This document shows positions 17,542 to 26,219 of a stretch of 64,000 nt of DNA, piece after piece. The stretch spans positions 3,827,187 through 3,891,186 of the forward strand of contig NZ_LN831776.1 in assembly GCF_000981585.1 (NCBI RefSeq). Direction: 5' to 3'. The position numbers and the translations under genes are program-made. Every line of letters begins with the position of its first letter. The first letter of the stretch is position 1. Origin of the DNA: Paenibacillus riograndensis SBR5. Its GTDB lineage: Bacteria; Bacillota; Bacilli; Paenibacillales; Paenibacillaceae. The notes beneath the pieces are model-generated. The model did no database searches and was not told the origin of the DNA. It saw nothing but the letters and a program-made list of their open reading frames with translations.

Positions 17542-18630
17542 ATGACACTGCCCTGGTTCATCATCAGCACATTGCTGCTGCTGATGTTCATTTCTGCAAT
17601 CTATCAGCGGAATGCACTGAAGAAAGTGAATTATATCCGTTATTTCTCTTCACAGGCAGCGTTTGAGGGGGAAACCGTGGAAATGGTAGAAGAGATCAGC
17701 AATGGCAAACTGCTGCCCTTGCCTTGGCTTCGTCTGGAGTCCAGCATCGCGAGAGGGCTGGAATTTGGAAGCCAGGAGAATCTCGGCATCAGCAGCGGGG
17801 AAATCTACCAAAATCATGTGAGCCTGTTCTACCTCCGGCCATATCGCCATATTAAGCGGACCCACCGGGTCCGCTGTGAAAAACGCGGCCTTTTCCGTCT
17901 GGATACGGCAACCATGACTACAGGAGATTTGTTTGGCCTTAGCCGCAATACCCACACCTTTCCTCTGGACCTGGAGCTGATGGTTTATCCGGTCATGGTG
18001 GATATGTATGAACTGCCGCTTCCGATCCACAGCTGGCTGGGAGAGCTTCCCGTCAAACGCTGGATCGTACACGACCCGTTCTTAACAGCGGGTACACGGG
18101 AGTACAGTCCGGGAGATTCCCTGGGCTCCATCAACTGGAAAGCCACGGCCCGCACCGGACAAATGCAGGTTCACCGCAAGGATTTCACTGCCGATTCCAG
18201 GCTTATGATCTGCCTGAACATGGAAATCAGTGATTCCATGTGGAGGACGGTAACGGATATGGAGCGGATTGAACTGGGTATCCGCTACGCAGCTACAATA
18301 GCTGACTATGCTGTAGGACATGGGATTGAGACAGGGTTCCTCAGCAATGGAAGACTGGACGGGGATGGTGAACATGATCCCGTCAATGCTGAGCCGATGG
18401 GCCGGATGGAGGACATCCTCAGTCTGCTGGCGAGGCTGAGCCTGGAAAGAGTACTGCCCATGAGCAGGCTGTTGGAGCTTGAAGCCGAGAGAGGAAGCAC
18501 GGATACAGATTATCTGATTATTTCCTGTCACCGCGGCGCCGGACTTCAGCAGGCGGCTGAACAGCTCAGGCTGGCCGGGAATGGCATCGAGTGGCTGGAT
18601 ATTCCTGGTGAAGGGAGGAATAGCGCATGA
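17542..18630 (+). CDS. DUF58 protein, MoxR-associated
   Basis: 362 residues with an N-terminal membrane segment (residues 3-19, PWFIISTLLLLMFISAIY) and the DUF58 signature in the middle (REYSPGDSLGSINWKATART, then GQMQVHRKDF; about residues 190-220). The C-terminal part resembles a degenerate VWA fold. It starts 3 bp after the MoxR stop and overlaps the next start by 4 bp, so all three are co-translated. The family is thought to be a client or partner of MoxR; no reaction is known. Confidence 0.88.
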   Translation: MTLPWFIISTLLLLMFISAIYQRNALKKVNYIRYFSSQAAFEGETVEMVEEISNGKLLPLPWLRLESSIARGLEFGSQENLGISSGEIYQNHVSLFYLRPYRHIKRTHRVRCEKRGLFRLDTATMTTGDLFGLSRNTHTFPLDLELMVYPVMVDMYELPLPIHSWLGELPVKRWIVHDPFLTAGTREYSPGDSLGSINWKATARTGQMQVHRKDFTADSRLMICLNMEISDSMWRTVTDMERIELGIRYAATIADYAVGHGIETGFLSNGRLDGDGEHDPVNAEPMGRMEDILSLLARLSLERVLPMSRLLELEAERGSTDTDYLIISCHRGAGLQQAAEQLRLAGNGIEWLDIPGEGRNSA

Positions 18631-19952
18631 AGACATTGGGCTCAGTTCAGTTGATAACGACACTAAAGCTCATGCTGTCCTGTATTGTGGAATGGCTGCT
18701 GTTCCTTCCGGTGTGGATCGTGCTGCAGAAGTATTTGCAGCCGGGGGATGCTGTGCTTCCCTGGATGTATACCTTGCCGCTTGTATCCATGACAGGCGTA
18801 CTTCTCCGGGAAAAGTGCAACCGGAAGTGGAAGCAGCTGCTGGCGGCGCTTATATTGGGTGCGCTGGCGGGAGCTCTGGCAGGTGCATATGGATTGAAGG
18901 GAATCCCTCTTTATGCAGGTGCTTCCATATGCGCTTATCTGGGGACGACGGCTGCCGGCCGGGATCGCAGGCTCAGATACTATGTTGCCGGGATCGCAGT
19001 ATATTTTGCCGCAACTATTGTTTTCGCCAGGGTTCCGCTGCTGAAGCCTAGTGTTGCAGGTTTAACCTGGAGCGGCAGCTTATGCCTGGTCCTGGCTTTG
19101 CTGGATACCAACACCAGCCATTTGCGCTATAGTTCCTTCTCGGGGGCTGGCACCCCGCTGCCGGCAGGACTGCGGAGGCATAACCGGCTGTTTGTGTTGT
19201 TGTTCATCACGGTTGCCGCAGTGCTTGCAGCAGGAGCAGGCAAAGCATTAGGAATGCTCATCTGGCATGCCGCGCAGGCATTCTTCGGCTGGTTAAGCCG
19301 TCTATTCTCCGGCTCAGGCGAAAGCGAGCTACTTCAAGAGGCTCCGCCTCCGGTTATGCCCGAAATGCCGCCGGCGGAATCGCAAGAGCCGGGCTTGCTG
19401 TCGATGCTCCTTGATTATGCTTTTTATGCCTTCGGAGCGGCAGTGTTGGCGGTAGTGCTGTATTACGGTCTACGCTGGCTGTACCGCAATACGGGAGGAT
19501 TGTGGCGGAGGTTCATCGATTCCCTGCTGTCCTTGCTGCGAAAAGAGTCAATTCCGAACAATACCGCTTACCGGGACGAAGAGAAAAGCATCTTCACCTG
19601 GGAGAAGACGGTACAGGGCGTCAGAGATTATTGGCGGAACCGGCTGGCGTCCGCTTCCAGACGGGACCGCTGGGAAGGAATGAACGGGGGACGAGAGCGG
19701 ACCCGCTGGCTGTACCGCCATTGGCTGCAGGCCAAACGCGCTGAAGGATATTTGCAGAGGAATTATCTTACACCGCAAGAAACCATGGCAGACATTGCGG
19801 AATGGAATGCTGGGAGAAAGCGCCAGCGCAAGAATGAAGCGGCAGCCGCAGCGTCCGCTGAGCTTCTCCATTTCTACAATCAGGCCAGATACGGGGCTGC
19901 TGAGCTTCCGGAATCAGAGGTACTGCGGCTGAAAGAAAAACTGAAATTATAA
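18627..19952 (+). CDS. Multi-pass membrane protein with C-terminal DUF4129
   Basis: 441 residues. Six or more hydrophobic segments in the first ~200 residues, another at about 205-225, then one at about 268-290 followed by a soluble C-terminal DUF4129-like region (RTRWLYRHWLQAKRAEGYLQ, LTPQETMADIAEWN, LHFYNQARYGAAELPESEV). Homologous operons often have a transglutaminase-like TgpA protein here; this one keeps the membrane and DUF4129 parts but no papain-like Cys-His-Asp core is visible. ATGA overlap with the DUF58 gene. Role unknown; probably a membrane partner of the MoxR-DUF58 pair. Confidence 0.75.
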   Translation: MKTLGSVQLITTLKLMLSCIVEWLLFLPVWIVLQKYLQPGDAVLPWMYTLPLVSMTGVLLREKCNRKWKQLLAALILGALAGALAGAYGLKGIPLYAGASICAYLGTTAAGRDRRLRYYVAGIAVYFAATIVFARVPLLKPSVAGLTWSGSLCLVLALLDTNTSHLRYSSFSGAGTPLPAGLRRHNRLFVLLFITVAAVLAAGAGKALGMLIWHAAQAFFGWLSRLFSGSGESELLQEAPPPVMPEMPPAESQEPGLLSMLLDYAFYAFGAAVLAVVLYYGLRWLYRNTGGLWRRFIDSLLSLLRKESIPNNTAYRDEEKSIFTWEKTVQGVRDYWRNRLASASRRDRWEGMNGGRERTRWLYRHWLQAKRAEGYLQRNYLTPQETMADIAEWNAGRKRQRKNEAAAAASAELLHFYNQARYGAAELPESEVLRLKEKLKL

Positions 19953-19986
19953 TCGTTTCAGGTCATCAGCAGGAGGGAGGCTCACC

Positions 19987-20394
19987 GTGGTTACCTATTT
20001 ACGCGGAGAACTGGCAAAGGAAGCGAAAGTGAATATTGAAACCTTGAGGTATTACGAGAAGCATGGTCTGCTTCCCCAGCCGCAGCGGACTGCCTCGGGT
20101 TACCGGGTGTATACGGAAGAGACACTTGCACGGATTATTTTTATACAGAACGCCAAGAACTGCGGTTTCACGCTGCGTGAAATCACAAAAGCGCTGAAGA
20201 AGTCGGAGGATGGAAAATTAAGTATACCTGATTTCATTATGGCTATAGAGCGGAAGATGACCGCTGTGGACCTTGAAATTGCCAAACGGGAGAAAACCAG
20301 GCTGCTGCTTGTTGATCTGAAAAGAAACCTCGAATCTGCCGAACGGCATCCGGGTGTGCAGGAGACGCTGCAAATCCTCAAGATGGAAGATTAG
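19987..20394 (+). CDS. MerR family transcriptional regulator
   Basis: 135 residues from GTG 19987 behind SD AGGAGGGAGG. The N-terminal winged helix is typical (AKEAKVNIETLRYYEKHGLL; RTASGYRVYTEETLARIIFI), followed by the dimerisation coiled coil (about residues 80-120). There are no paired Cys residues of the metal-binding loops, so it is not a CueR/ZntR metal sensor. A MerR-type promoter with a palindrome in a 20-bp spacer lies between this gene and the hydrolase downstream (20448-20479), making the hydrolase its probable target. Confidence 0.9.
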   Translation: MVTYLRGELAKEAKVNIETLRYYEKHGLLPQPQRTASGYRVYTEETLARIIFIQNAKNCGFTLREITKALKKSEDGKLSIPDFIMAIERKMTAVDLEIAKREKTRLLLVDLKRNLESAERHPGVQETLQILKMED

Positions 20395-20447
20395 CGACCG
20401 TATTATGAAATCCGCCCTTTTTGCAAATTGCGCCTTCTCATTGCTGC

Positions 20448-20479
20448 TTGACTCTGTACCTGGATACAGGGTTTAGAAT
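20448..20479 (+). promoter_or_regulatory. MerR-type promoter/operator of the hydrolase gene
   Basis: -35 TTGACT (20448-20453) and -10 TAGAAT (20474-20479) are separated by an over-long 20-bp spacer that contains the perfect inverted repeat CTGTA-N6-TACAG (20454-20469). This is the arrangement MerR activators need to twist the DNA. It sits ~30 bp before the hydrolase start and after the merR gene. Confidence 0.75.
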
Positions 20480-20511
20480 GCAGGTATCAAGCCAATGCGG
20501 GGAGGATGTAC

Positions 20512-21432
20512 ATGATGTCAAGTTCAATAGAAATGCTTACCGCCATCAAAAATCATTTGAAGCAAAATAACCAGACTGCCGGAAAAACAGCAATGCAAAT
20601 TCGGCTGGAGCTGGCGGAGTCCGCCAAACGTCTGCAGCAGCTTCCGTTCATATCTGCCGAAAAGGCAGATATGAACGGGCTTCAAGGGGAATGGGTAAAT
20701 GCCTGTAAGGGTCATAACCCGGAGGACAGAAGGAAGGTTATTCTCTATTTTCACGGGGGAGGGTTTATCTCCGGAAGCTGTGAAGTTTACCGTGATCTGG
20801 CTGCGAGAATTTCTGCCGCAAGCGGTGTGCCGGTACTGACAGTAGAGTATCGTCTTGCTCCTGAGCATGTGTATCCCGCCGCCAATGATGATTGTTATTC
20901 CGCCTATTGCCGGCTTCTGGAGACGGGCCTGCAGCCGGAGGATATTATCCTTGGCGGGGATTCTGTAGGTGCCACGCTTGCGCTCATGACGATGATCACA
21001 CTGCGGGAATCAGGGGGAAGGCTACCGGCTGCAGCGTTCCTGCTCTCTCCGCATGGCGATCTCGTTCATCTCGACGGCGAGTCCTATGACAGCAACGCTG
21101 AACTGGACCCCACAGGGAGCCGGGAGGGGAACCGGAGAATCCTGCGGGATTACCTCGGCGGCTATGCCGGTGAGCCTCCTGCGCTGCTCTCTCCGCTTAA
21201 GCTCTGCCTGCATGGGCTGCCGCCGCTGTTGATCCAGGCCGGGGATCAGGAAGTGCTGTTAAGTGATGCCGAAAAGCTGGCAGAGCGTATTCGTGCTGAA
21301 AGAGGGGAGGTCACACTGGAAATTTGGGAAAATATGTGGAGTGTGTTCCAGATGATGTCCGCTATGCTCCCCGAAGCACAGGAGGCAATTGGGAATATCG
21401 GGAGTTTTGTCCGGAAAACGTGGAAGTTATAA
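20512..21432 (+). CDS. HSL-type alpha/beta hydrolase with the catalytic His apparently replaced by Ser
   Basis: About 306 residues. ATG 20512 is six bases after GGGAGG; ATG 20506 touches the SD and is rejected. The oxyanion motif HGGGF (about residue 80), the nucleophile elbow GGDSVGAT (about residue 148; GDSAGG in most relatives) and the acid Asp in QAGDQEVLLSD (about 242) are present. Where relatives have MWHVFQ the sequence reads MWSVFQ (about 275), so the catalytic His is a Ser. The protein may be inactive, use another base, or act as a binding protein. Likely activated by the upstream MerR regulator. Its stop overlaps the stop of the convergent oxidoreductase by a few bases. Confidence 0.82.
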   Translation: MMSSSIEMLTAIKNHLKQNNQTAGKTAMQIRLELAESAKRLQQLPFISAEKADMNGLQGEWVNACKGHNPEDRRKVILYFHGGGFISGSCEVYRDLAARISAASGVPVLTVEYRLAPEHVYPAANDDCYSAYCRLLETGLQPEDIILGGDSVGATLALMTMITLRESGGRLPAAAFLLSPHGDLVHLDGESYDSNAELDPTGSREGNRRILRDYLGGYAGEPPALLSPLKLCLHGLPPLLIQAGDQEVLLSDAEKLAERIRAERGEVTLEIWENMWSVFQMMSAMLPEAQEAIGNIGSFVRKTWKL

Positions 21433-22416
21433 ACTCAAGTTTTTCGATATGACGATTTTTCCCCGTTTCGGCAACTCTTCGCTTTTGCGATACGCTTGAT
21501 GCAGGCCTTGAGCGGTAAAGGCAAATGTCTCATTGACATGGATTTTTAATTTATTGCCTTTCATATGGTGAGCGATGGATTCAAAATCGGTACGGTTAGG
21601 TTGGGCTTGGAAGAAATGTGCGTGAATATTGCGGACCTTCGGATATTGATTGATTCCGAATGCCACTACTGAGATATAAGTTCCACCATCCTTGATGACC
21701 GAGAAGTTCTTCTCTCCGATTTCACCTGGTAACCCGGTACCGAAAGTGGATGCGTCCTTGGCGGTATCCAATACGATATCAACAGGATCTGTTATTTGGG
21801 TCGTAAAGTCGGCTTTAGTATAGTCGATGACCTCGTCAGCACCAAGTCCTCTGACGAAATCATGATTATAGTCCCTCGCGGTTGCGATAACATATGCTCC
21901 ATGTTGTTTGGCCAACTGGACGGCTACATGTCCCACTCCTCCGGCGCCCGCCTGAATAAGAATACGTTGTCCCGGTTGAAGATGGCCATGCTCAAACAGT
22001 GCTTGCCAAGCTGTCAGGGCAACCGTAGGAGCGGCACCTGCCTCTTCAAAGGAGAGACTTTCAGGGATCACGGCAAGATGATCTTCTTCCACCGCAACAT
22101 AGTCCATATAAGAACCTCGTTGAACCATGCCCATAACACGATCCCCAGGTTTGAATTGAGTCACTTTCCTACCAACCTCTTGAACGATGCCGGCTACTTC
22201 ATTACCAAGAACCATGGGCAATTGCAATTGATCCTGAAATTTGTGGGCCATTGGACTCTGGAGAATCGCGCCGCTGCGAAATAAATAATCTGCTGGATTA
22301 ATGGAAGAGGCGCGCATTTCGATGAGCACCTGTGTATCGGTGAGTGAGGGAACCGGCAGTTCCAGTTCCTTCAGCACTTCTGGGATTCCAAAGCTTGTCA
22401 AAGCAATAGCTTTCAT
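21427..22416 (-). CDS. NADP-dependent quinone oxidoreductase-type MDR enzyme
   Basis: 329 residues from ATG 22416, which has SD AGGAGG; the frame extends further upstream without an SD. Features of zinc-free MDR quinone reductases: MKAIALTSFGIPEVLKELEL, SSINPADYLFRSG, GNEVAGIVQEVGRKV, and the NADPH-binding GAGGVGHVAVQLAKQHGAYV. They reduce quinones or reactive enones in the cytoplasm. Divergent from a TetR regulator with two TetR-type operators between them; the same TetR/oxidoreductase arrangement recurs at 56 kb. Probable role in electrophile or solvent stress under TetR repression. Confidence 0.88.
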   Translation of the reverse strand: MKAIALTSFGIPEVLKELELPVPSLTDTQVLIEMRASSINPADYLFRSGAILQSPMAHKFQDQLQLPMVLGNEVAGIVQEVGRKVTQFKPGDRVMGMVQRGSYMDYVAVEEDHLAVIPESLSFEEAGAAPTVALTAWQALFEHGHLQPGQRILIQAGAGGVGHVAVQLAKQHGAYVIATARDYNHDFVRGLGADEVIDYTKADFTTQITDPVDIVLDTAKDASTFGTGLPGEIGEKNFSVIKDGGTYISVVAFGINQYPKVRNIHAHFFQAQPNRTDFESIAHHMKGNKLKIHVNETFAFTAQGLHQAYRKSEELPKRGKIVISKNLSL

Positions 22417-22506
22417 AATAATCCTCCTCTTAAATTGAACATACATCAAAATTCTTTATACTTTGGTATTCAACATAAATCCTTCTTTCAAAGAATCAGC
22501 CACAGA

Positions 22507-22519
22507 TTGTTTAAGCAAC
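22507..22519. promoter_or_regulatory. Candidate TetR operator, site 1
   Basis: TTGTTTAAGCAAC, a partial palindrome whose reverse strand (GTTGCTTAAACAA) matches the sites at 22582-22595 and 56566-56579. Lies between the divergent oxidoreductase and TetR genes. Confidence 0.45.
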
Positions 22520-22581
22520 ACCTGTTTGATAAGATGATAATATTGCATGCTTATGATTTCAATCAGCAGAGTTAGAAGAAC

Positions 22582-22595
22582 GTTGCATAGGCAAC
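22582..22595. promoter_or_regulatory. Candidate TetR operator, site 2
   Basis: GTTGC-ATAG-GCAAC is a perfect palindrome 37 bp before the TetR start. The same motif (GTTGCTTAGACAAC) occurs upstream of the paralogous TetR pair at 56566-56579, which strongly suggests a shared recognition sequence. Confidence 0.65.
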
Positions 22596-22632
22596 ACATT
22601 GTAATATTTGATGTCTAAAAAGGGGATTGAAA

Positions 22633-23226
22633 ATGGTAAATCAGGAGGATCCGAGGGTGTTGCGCACACGACAGCTTATTAGAGCATCGTTCAGAGATTT
22701 GTTGTTTAGAAAAGGATTTGATGCAATCACCATTAAGGATATTGCTCAACAAGCTACCATTAACCGGGCCACATTCTATGCTCATTTTGAAGATAAATAT
22801 GCTTTACTTGAAGAAATTACAGAAGAGGCATTCCATGAGATGATTCCTGAACAAGTGAAGAGTGCAGGAGAATTTACTGATGAAATATGCAGCCAGTTAA
22901 TCTTGGCGATGCACGGGTATATTGTGGATTTTTACCATATCTGTAGGATGAGCTCTAATTCCATGGCTACACATGTGGATAAAAAGATAAAGAAAATGTT
23001 GCAACAAACCATAGAAAGCATTTTTCTGAAAGGAGATACCTACCCTGGGGCGGAGAGGTATTACATAGAGATCATGGCGGCCATGACAGGTTCGGCAATC
23101 TATGGCGCTGCGCTGTATTGGTTAAATGTGGAGGATAAAGATCGAGTGGATATGCTTGCAGATCTTGTGCGTCCTTATGTAATGAACGGTCTAGGGCTGG
23201 ATCGCAAAGGCGATGAATACAGATGA
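22633..23226 (+). CDS. TetR/AcrR regulator (paralogue of the one at 55.9 kb)
   Basis: 197 residues from ATG 22633 (SD AAGGGG); the frame opens two codons earlier at a TTG. DNA-binding domain: VLRTRQLIRASFRDLL, FDAITIKDIAQQATINRATF, YAHFEDKYALLEEI. The C-terminal half has the TetR_C motif seen in the stress-responsive subgroup (MVDF-like IVDFYHICRM; YVMNGLGLDRK). It starts MVNQEDPRVLRTRQLIR, nearly identical to the TetR at 55888-56451, and both sit divergently to an oxidoreductase. Probable repressor of the quinone reductase gene and of itself. Confidence 0.92.
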   Translation: MVNQEDPRVLRTRQLIRASFRDLLFRKGFDAITIKDIAQQATINRATFYAHFEDKYALLEEITEEAFHEMIPEQVKSAGEFTDEICSQLILAMHGYIVDFYHICRMSSNSMATHVDKKIKKMLQQTIESIFLKGDTYPGAERYYIEIMAAMTGSAIYGAALYWLNVEDKDRVDMLADLVRPYVMNGLGLDRKGDEYR

Positions 23227-23466
23227 AAAGTGAGATTGGCCAGATCGGAACGATGGTGCACCATAAGTTACACACCTCTCTTTATTTATATGGTTGCCCG
23301 ACACATTCATGATATCCAAGGAAGATATTAAAATATAAAACATTCACAACATTAATTAACTTATTACCTAAAATAATGAATTCACAAAACCGATAATTTA
23401 ATATACTTACCATTTTGATTTCTTCATTAAAAATCAATTGGTAGAATTTAAACTGGGGGAATGATT

Positions 23467-23826
23467 ATGCCTTACACAATGGAAGTAAATGTTGCAAAAA
23501 ATCAAGTGGTTGTAAAAGCTTTTGGCCTAACAGAAGCTGATGTTCCGGCATACATATCTGATTTTGAACAAGCTATGAAGAAGTTGAAGCCTGGCTTCAC
23601 AGGAGTTACCGATGTCACTGAGTCTAAGACTATTCTTACTCCTGAGGTTGCTGCCATGCTTGCACCTACAGGAGATATAGCAGTTGCCCATGGAGTGGGC
23701 GGATGGGTTTATGTTGCCGACACCCCCGTTTGGAAGATGCAGATGAAGAGATTGTTCGGGAAGTTTGCCGTTCATTATCCAACCTATGAAGAAGCAGATG
23801 CTTATCTGAACAGTTTAGTGAAGTAG
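23467..23826 (+). CDS. Small cytoplasmic protein, unknown (possible STAS/SpoIIAA-like fold)
   Basis: 119 residues from ATG 23467; SD GGGGGA is correctly spaced for this ATG but too close for ATG 23461. The sequence alternates strands and helices (YTMEVNVAKNQVVVKAFGL; FEQAMKKLKPGFTGVTDVTE; YVADTPVWKMQMKRLFGKF; YPTYEEADAYLNSLVK), reminiscent of SpoIIAA/STAS-like proteins, but no phosphorylatable motif is clear. No signal peptide. Transcribed alone and ended by a terminator. Function unknown. Confidence 0.7.
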   Translation: MPYTMEVNVAKNQVVVKAFGLTEADVPAYISDFEQAMKKLKPGFTGVTDVTESKTILTPEVAAMLAPTGDIAVAHGVGGWVYVADTPVWKMQMKRLFGKFAVHYPTYEEADAYLNSLVK

Positions 23827-23852
23827 CAGCATAAACAATACCTAATATTTCC

Positions 23853-23884
23853 AAAGAGACGGTTCTATGAGCTGTCTCTTTTTT
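23853..23884 (+). terminator. Intrinsic terminator
   Basis: AAAGAGAC pairs with GTCTCTTT (loop of about 13 nt), followed by a T tract, 27 bp after the small unknown gene. Confidence 0.75.
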
Positions 23885-23901
23885 GATTTCATTCTACATG
23901 T

Positions 23902-23945
23902 AAAAAAGACCCCTCCTTTTGCAGATCACTGCGTCAGGAAGAGTC
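23902..23945 (-). terminator. Minus-strand terminator after beta-galactosidase
   Basis: Read on the minus strand, GACTCTTCCT pairs fully (with G-U pairs) with AGGAGGGGTC, followed by six T residues, about 60 bp after the GH42 stop. Confidence 0.6.
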
Positions 23946-24003
23946 AGTATAGTTCTATACCAATAATCCGGTTTTAATTCGAATTCAGCCAGTTCATGAA
24001 GCC

Positions 24004-26058
24004 TTAATAGAGCACCCTAACCCCGAAGCCTTCCAGCTTCCAGGAGCCGGAGAGGATTTCACCGGTCAGGAGATCGGTTTTAGGCTCTTTGAGCGTGATC
24101 GTTACGGCTTCTTCGCTGTAGTTCAACAGAAATGCATAGCCGGACTTATCATTGCTGCGGATCTGCAGCTCCACTTCCGGGGGCAGCTCCAGCCATTCAG
24201 CGGCAGGGGAGCTAAGATTCAGGCTGTCCAAGATTTTATGGGCTGCTTCTGCATTAAAAACGGCTCCGTAGTACCAAACTTCACCTTTACCCCGCCGGTT
24301 TCGGGTAACCGCAGGTTTGCCGGCATAATAATCAGACGCGTAGGTGCCCATGACCTCTACAGTGTCCTCTTCCACGTGAAGAATATCGTTAAAAGCATCT
24401 GCCCCGGTAAGTGCCTCAGGGTCATTTCCCCAGCGGATAGAGGTCGGCAGTCGGGTGCCTTGGACCATGGTGAATTCCTCAACGGTGATTCCGCACAGAT
24501 CCCTGGCTGCACCGGGAAAAGGCCGCATATAGCATTGTCCGCGCGTATCCTTGTATCCGGTCCGGCAGCCAAAAATAAGTGTTCCGCCCTGCTGCACATA
24601 TTGATCAAGCAGCCCGGCAGTCTCATCGCTCATTATCGCCGGATGCGGGTAGATCAGCACCTGATATGGAATGAGGTCTTCGAGCGTGGTCTTGCTGCGG
24701 AGGTAGAGGACATCATTCGGGATATGCCGCTTTTGCAGCGCCTTGAACCATTCCTTGTTGCTCTGCCACATGAACGGTCCATGCCAGACATCGTATTCAC
24801 CGTCCCATTCATTGTCATAATCACGCAGAATGGCAACGCCCGCCTGATTGCGGGTGCCGGTAATATGCTTGCCTGCTTCAGCCAGCTCCCGTCCGATCTG
24901 TGCGGCCTCCCTTACTCTGCGGTTCGGCTGGTTGTGATAATCATTCAGGCCATGCCAGTAAATCTCGTGGCCCATCGTTGCCGTGCGCCAGCGGAAGTAG
25001 AGCAGTTTGTCCGCTCCATGGGCAATGGACTGATAGGTCCAGAGCCGCATTTGCCCCGGTTTGGGTGAAGGCATATTCATACGGTTGACCCAGCCCCCGG
25101 GGCCGGATTGTTGTTCCATAATGCAGAAGTTCGGGCTGATGGAACGGACTGCGGACAGCGAGAGACTCCAGCTCCGGTCCCGCAGCGGCTCCGTTTCTTC
25201 CGGGTCCGTATGAATGCTTGCGAACTGCGGATAGGAGTCATAGCTGAAGAAATCAAGCAGCTTCTCATTCAGCTCATGGCTGTCCAGATGACCGAACAAG
25301 CCATTGGTGGTTACCCATTGGGCGGGGGCCAGCTCACGGATGATATCCGCCTGGATTTTGGCAAAAGAAATCGTATTGTCCGAAATAAACCTTTTCTCAT
25401 CCAGCGCCTGGTGAGGGTTGGGCTGTTTGGGTGTAGGGGTGGGACGCGGCAGAAAGACCTGTGACCAGCTGGTGTAGGTCTGGTTCCAGAAGACGGTCCC
25501 CCAAGCGTCATTCAGCTGGTCCAGCGTTTTGTATTTAGCCTGTACCCACTCCCGGAAGGCAAGGTGATCACTCTCCGAGTAGAACACATTGATTTCGCAG
25601 TTCAACTCATTGTCAATCTGCCAGCCCGCCACACCGGGGTGATTGCCGTAATGCAGCGCAAGCTGTCTGGTGATAGCGGCACAGAGCTCCCGGTACTTGG
25701 GGCTGCTGTAATTATAGTGGCGGCGCATACCATGCTGAAGGGTAACTCCCTCATTCGTAACATTCAGAACTTCCGGATAACGTTCGGTAAGCCAGGCGGG
25801 AGGCGTGGCAGTAGGTGTGCCCAGAATTACCTTCAATCCATGGCTGTGGGCCAGATCGATAGCCTTGTCGAACAATTCGAACTGGAAGACACCTTCCTCA
25901 GGTTCGAAGATGGACCAGGCAAATTCGGCCAGACGGACAATTGTGAATCCGGTTTCAACCATCCGCCGGTAATCGTCGGCCCACAGCTCCTCCGGCCAGT
26001 GTTCAGGATAGTAACATACGCCAAGCTCAAATCGTTCATTTGCAGCAGGTTTGCTCAT
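24004..26058 (-). CDS. GH42 beta-galactosidase
   Basis: 684 residues from ATG 26058 (SD GGAGG five bases upstream; the preceding ATG is too close). GH42 layout: N-terminal TIM barrel beginning LGVCYYPEHWPEELW, acid/base Glu in WQIDNELNCE (about residue 149), nucleophile Glu in FCIMEQQSGPGGW (about residue 313), then the trimerisation domain and the small C-terminal beta domain. No signal peptide, so it acts inside the cell on short beta-galactosides such as pectin or arabinogalactan side-chain fragments. Divergent from an AraC regulator that probably controls it. Confidence 0.93.
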   Translation of the reverse strand: MSKPAANERFELGVCYYPEHWPEELWADDYRRMVETGFTIVRLAEFAWSIFEPEEGVFQFELFDKAIDLAHSHGLKVILGTPTATPPAWLTERYPEVLNVTNEGVTLQHGMRRHYNYSSPKYRELCAAITRQLALHYGNHPGVAGWQIDNELNCEINVFYSESDHLAFREWVQAKYKTLDQLNDAWGTVFWNQTYTSWSQVFLPRPTPTPKQPNPHQALDEKRFISDNTISFAKIQADIIRELAPAQWVTTNGLFGHLDSHELNEKLLDFFSYDSYPQFASIHTDPEETEPLRDRSWSLSLSAVRSISPNFCIMEQQSGPGGWVNRMNMPSPKPGQMRLWTYQSIAHGADKLLYFRWRTATMGHEIYWHGLNDYHNQPNRRVREAAQIGRELAEAGKHITGTRNQAGVAILRDYDNEWDGEYDVWHGPFMWQSNKEWFKALQKRHIPNDVLYLRSKTTLEDLIPYQVLIYPHPAIMSDETAGLLDQYVQQGGTLIFGCRTGYKDTRGQCYMRPFPGAARDLCGITVEEFTMVQGTRLPTSIRWGNDPEALTGADAFNDILHVEEDTVEVMGTYASDYYAGKPAVTRNRRGKGEVWYYGAVFNAEAAHKILDSLNLSSPAAEWLELPPEVELQIRSNDKSGYAFLLNYSEEAVTITLKEPKTDLLTGEILSGSWKLEGFGVRVLY

Positions 26059-26219
26059 CATAACCTCCAAGGGATCACAAATATTATTAAAAATATGCTT
26101 TATTCTGATGACATATATATTGTATTATCAAGTGAAATAAATATTATATAACAAAATATTGCTTTAATATAACGATATTGCTAGATTGTTGCATAGCACA
26201 GGGGGGAATTGTTCGTCTA

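Noticed and set aside
24238..25068. 276-codon plus-strand ORF opposite the GH42 gene
   Set aside because: Antisense shadow; GH42 motifs on the other strand are unambiguous.
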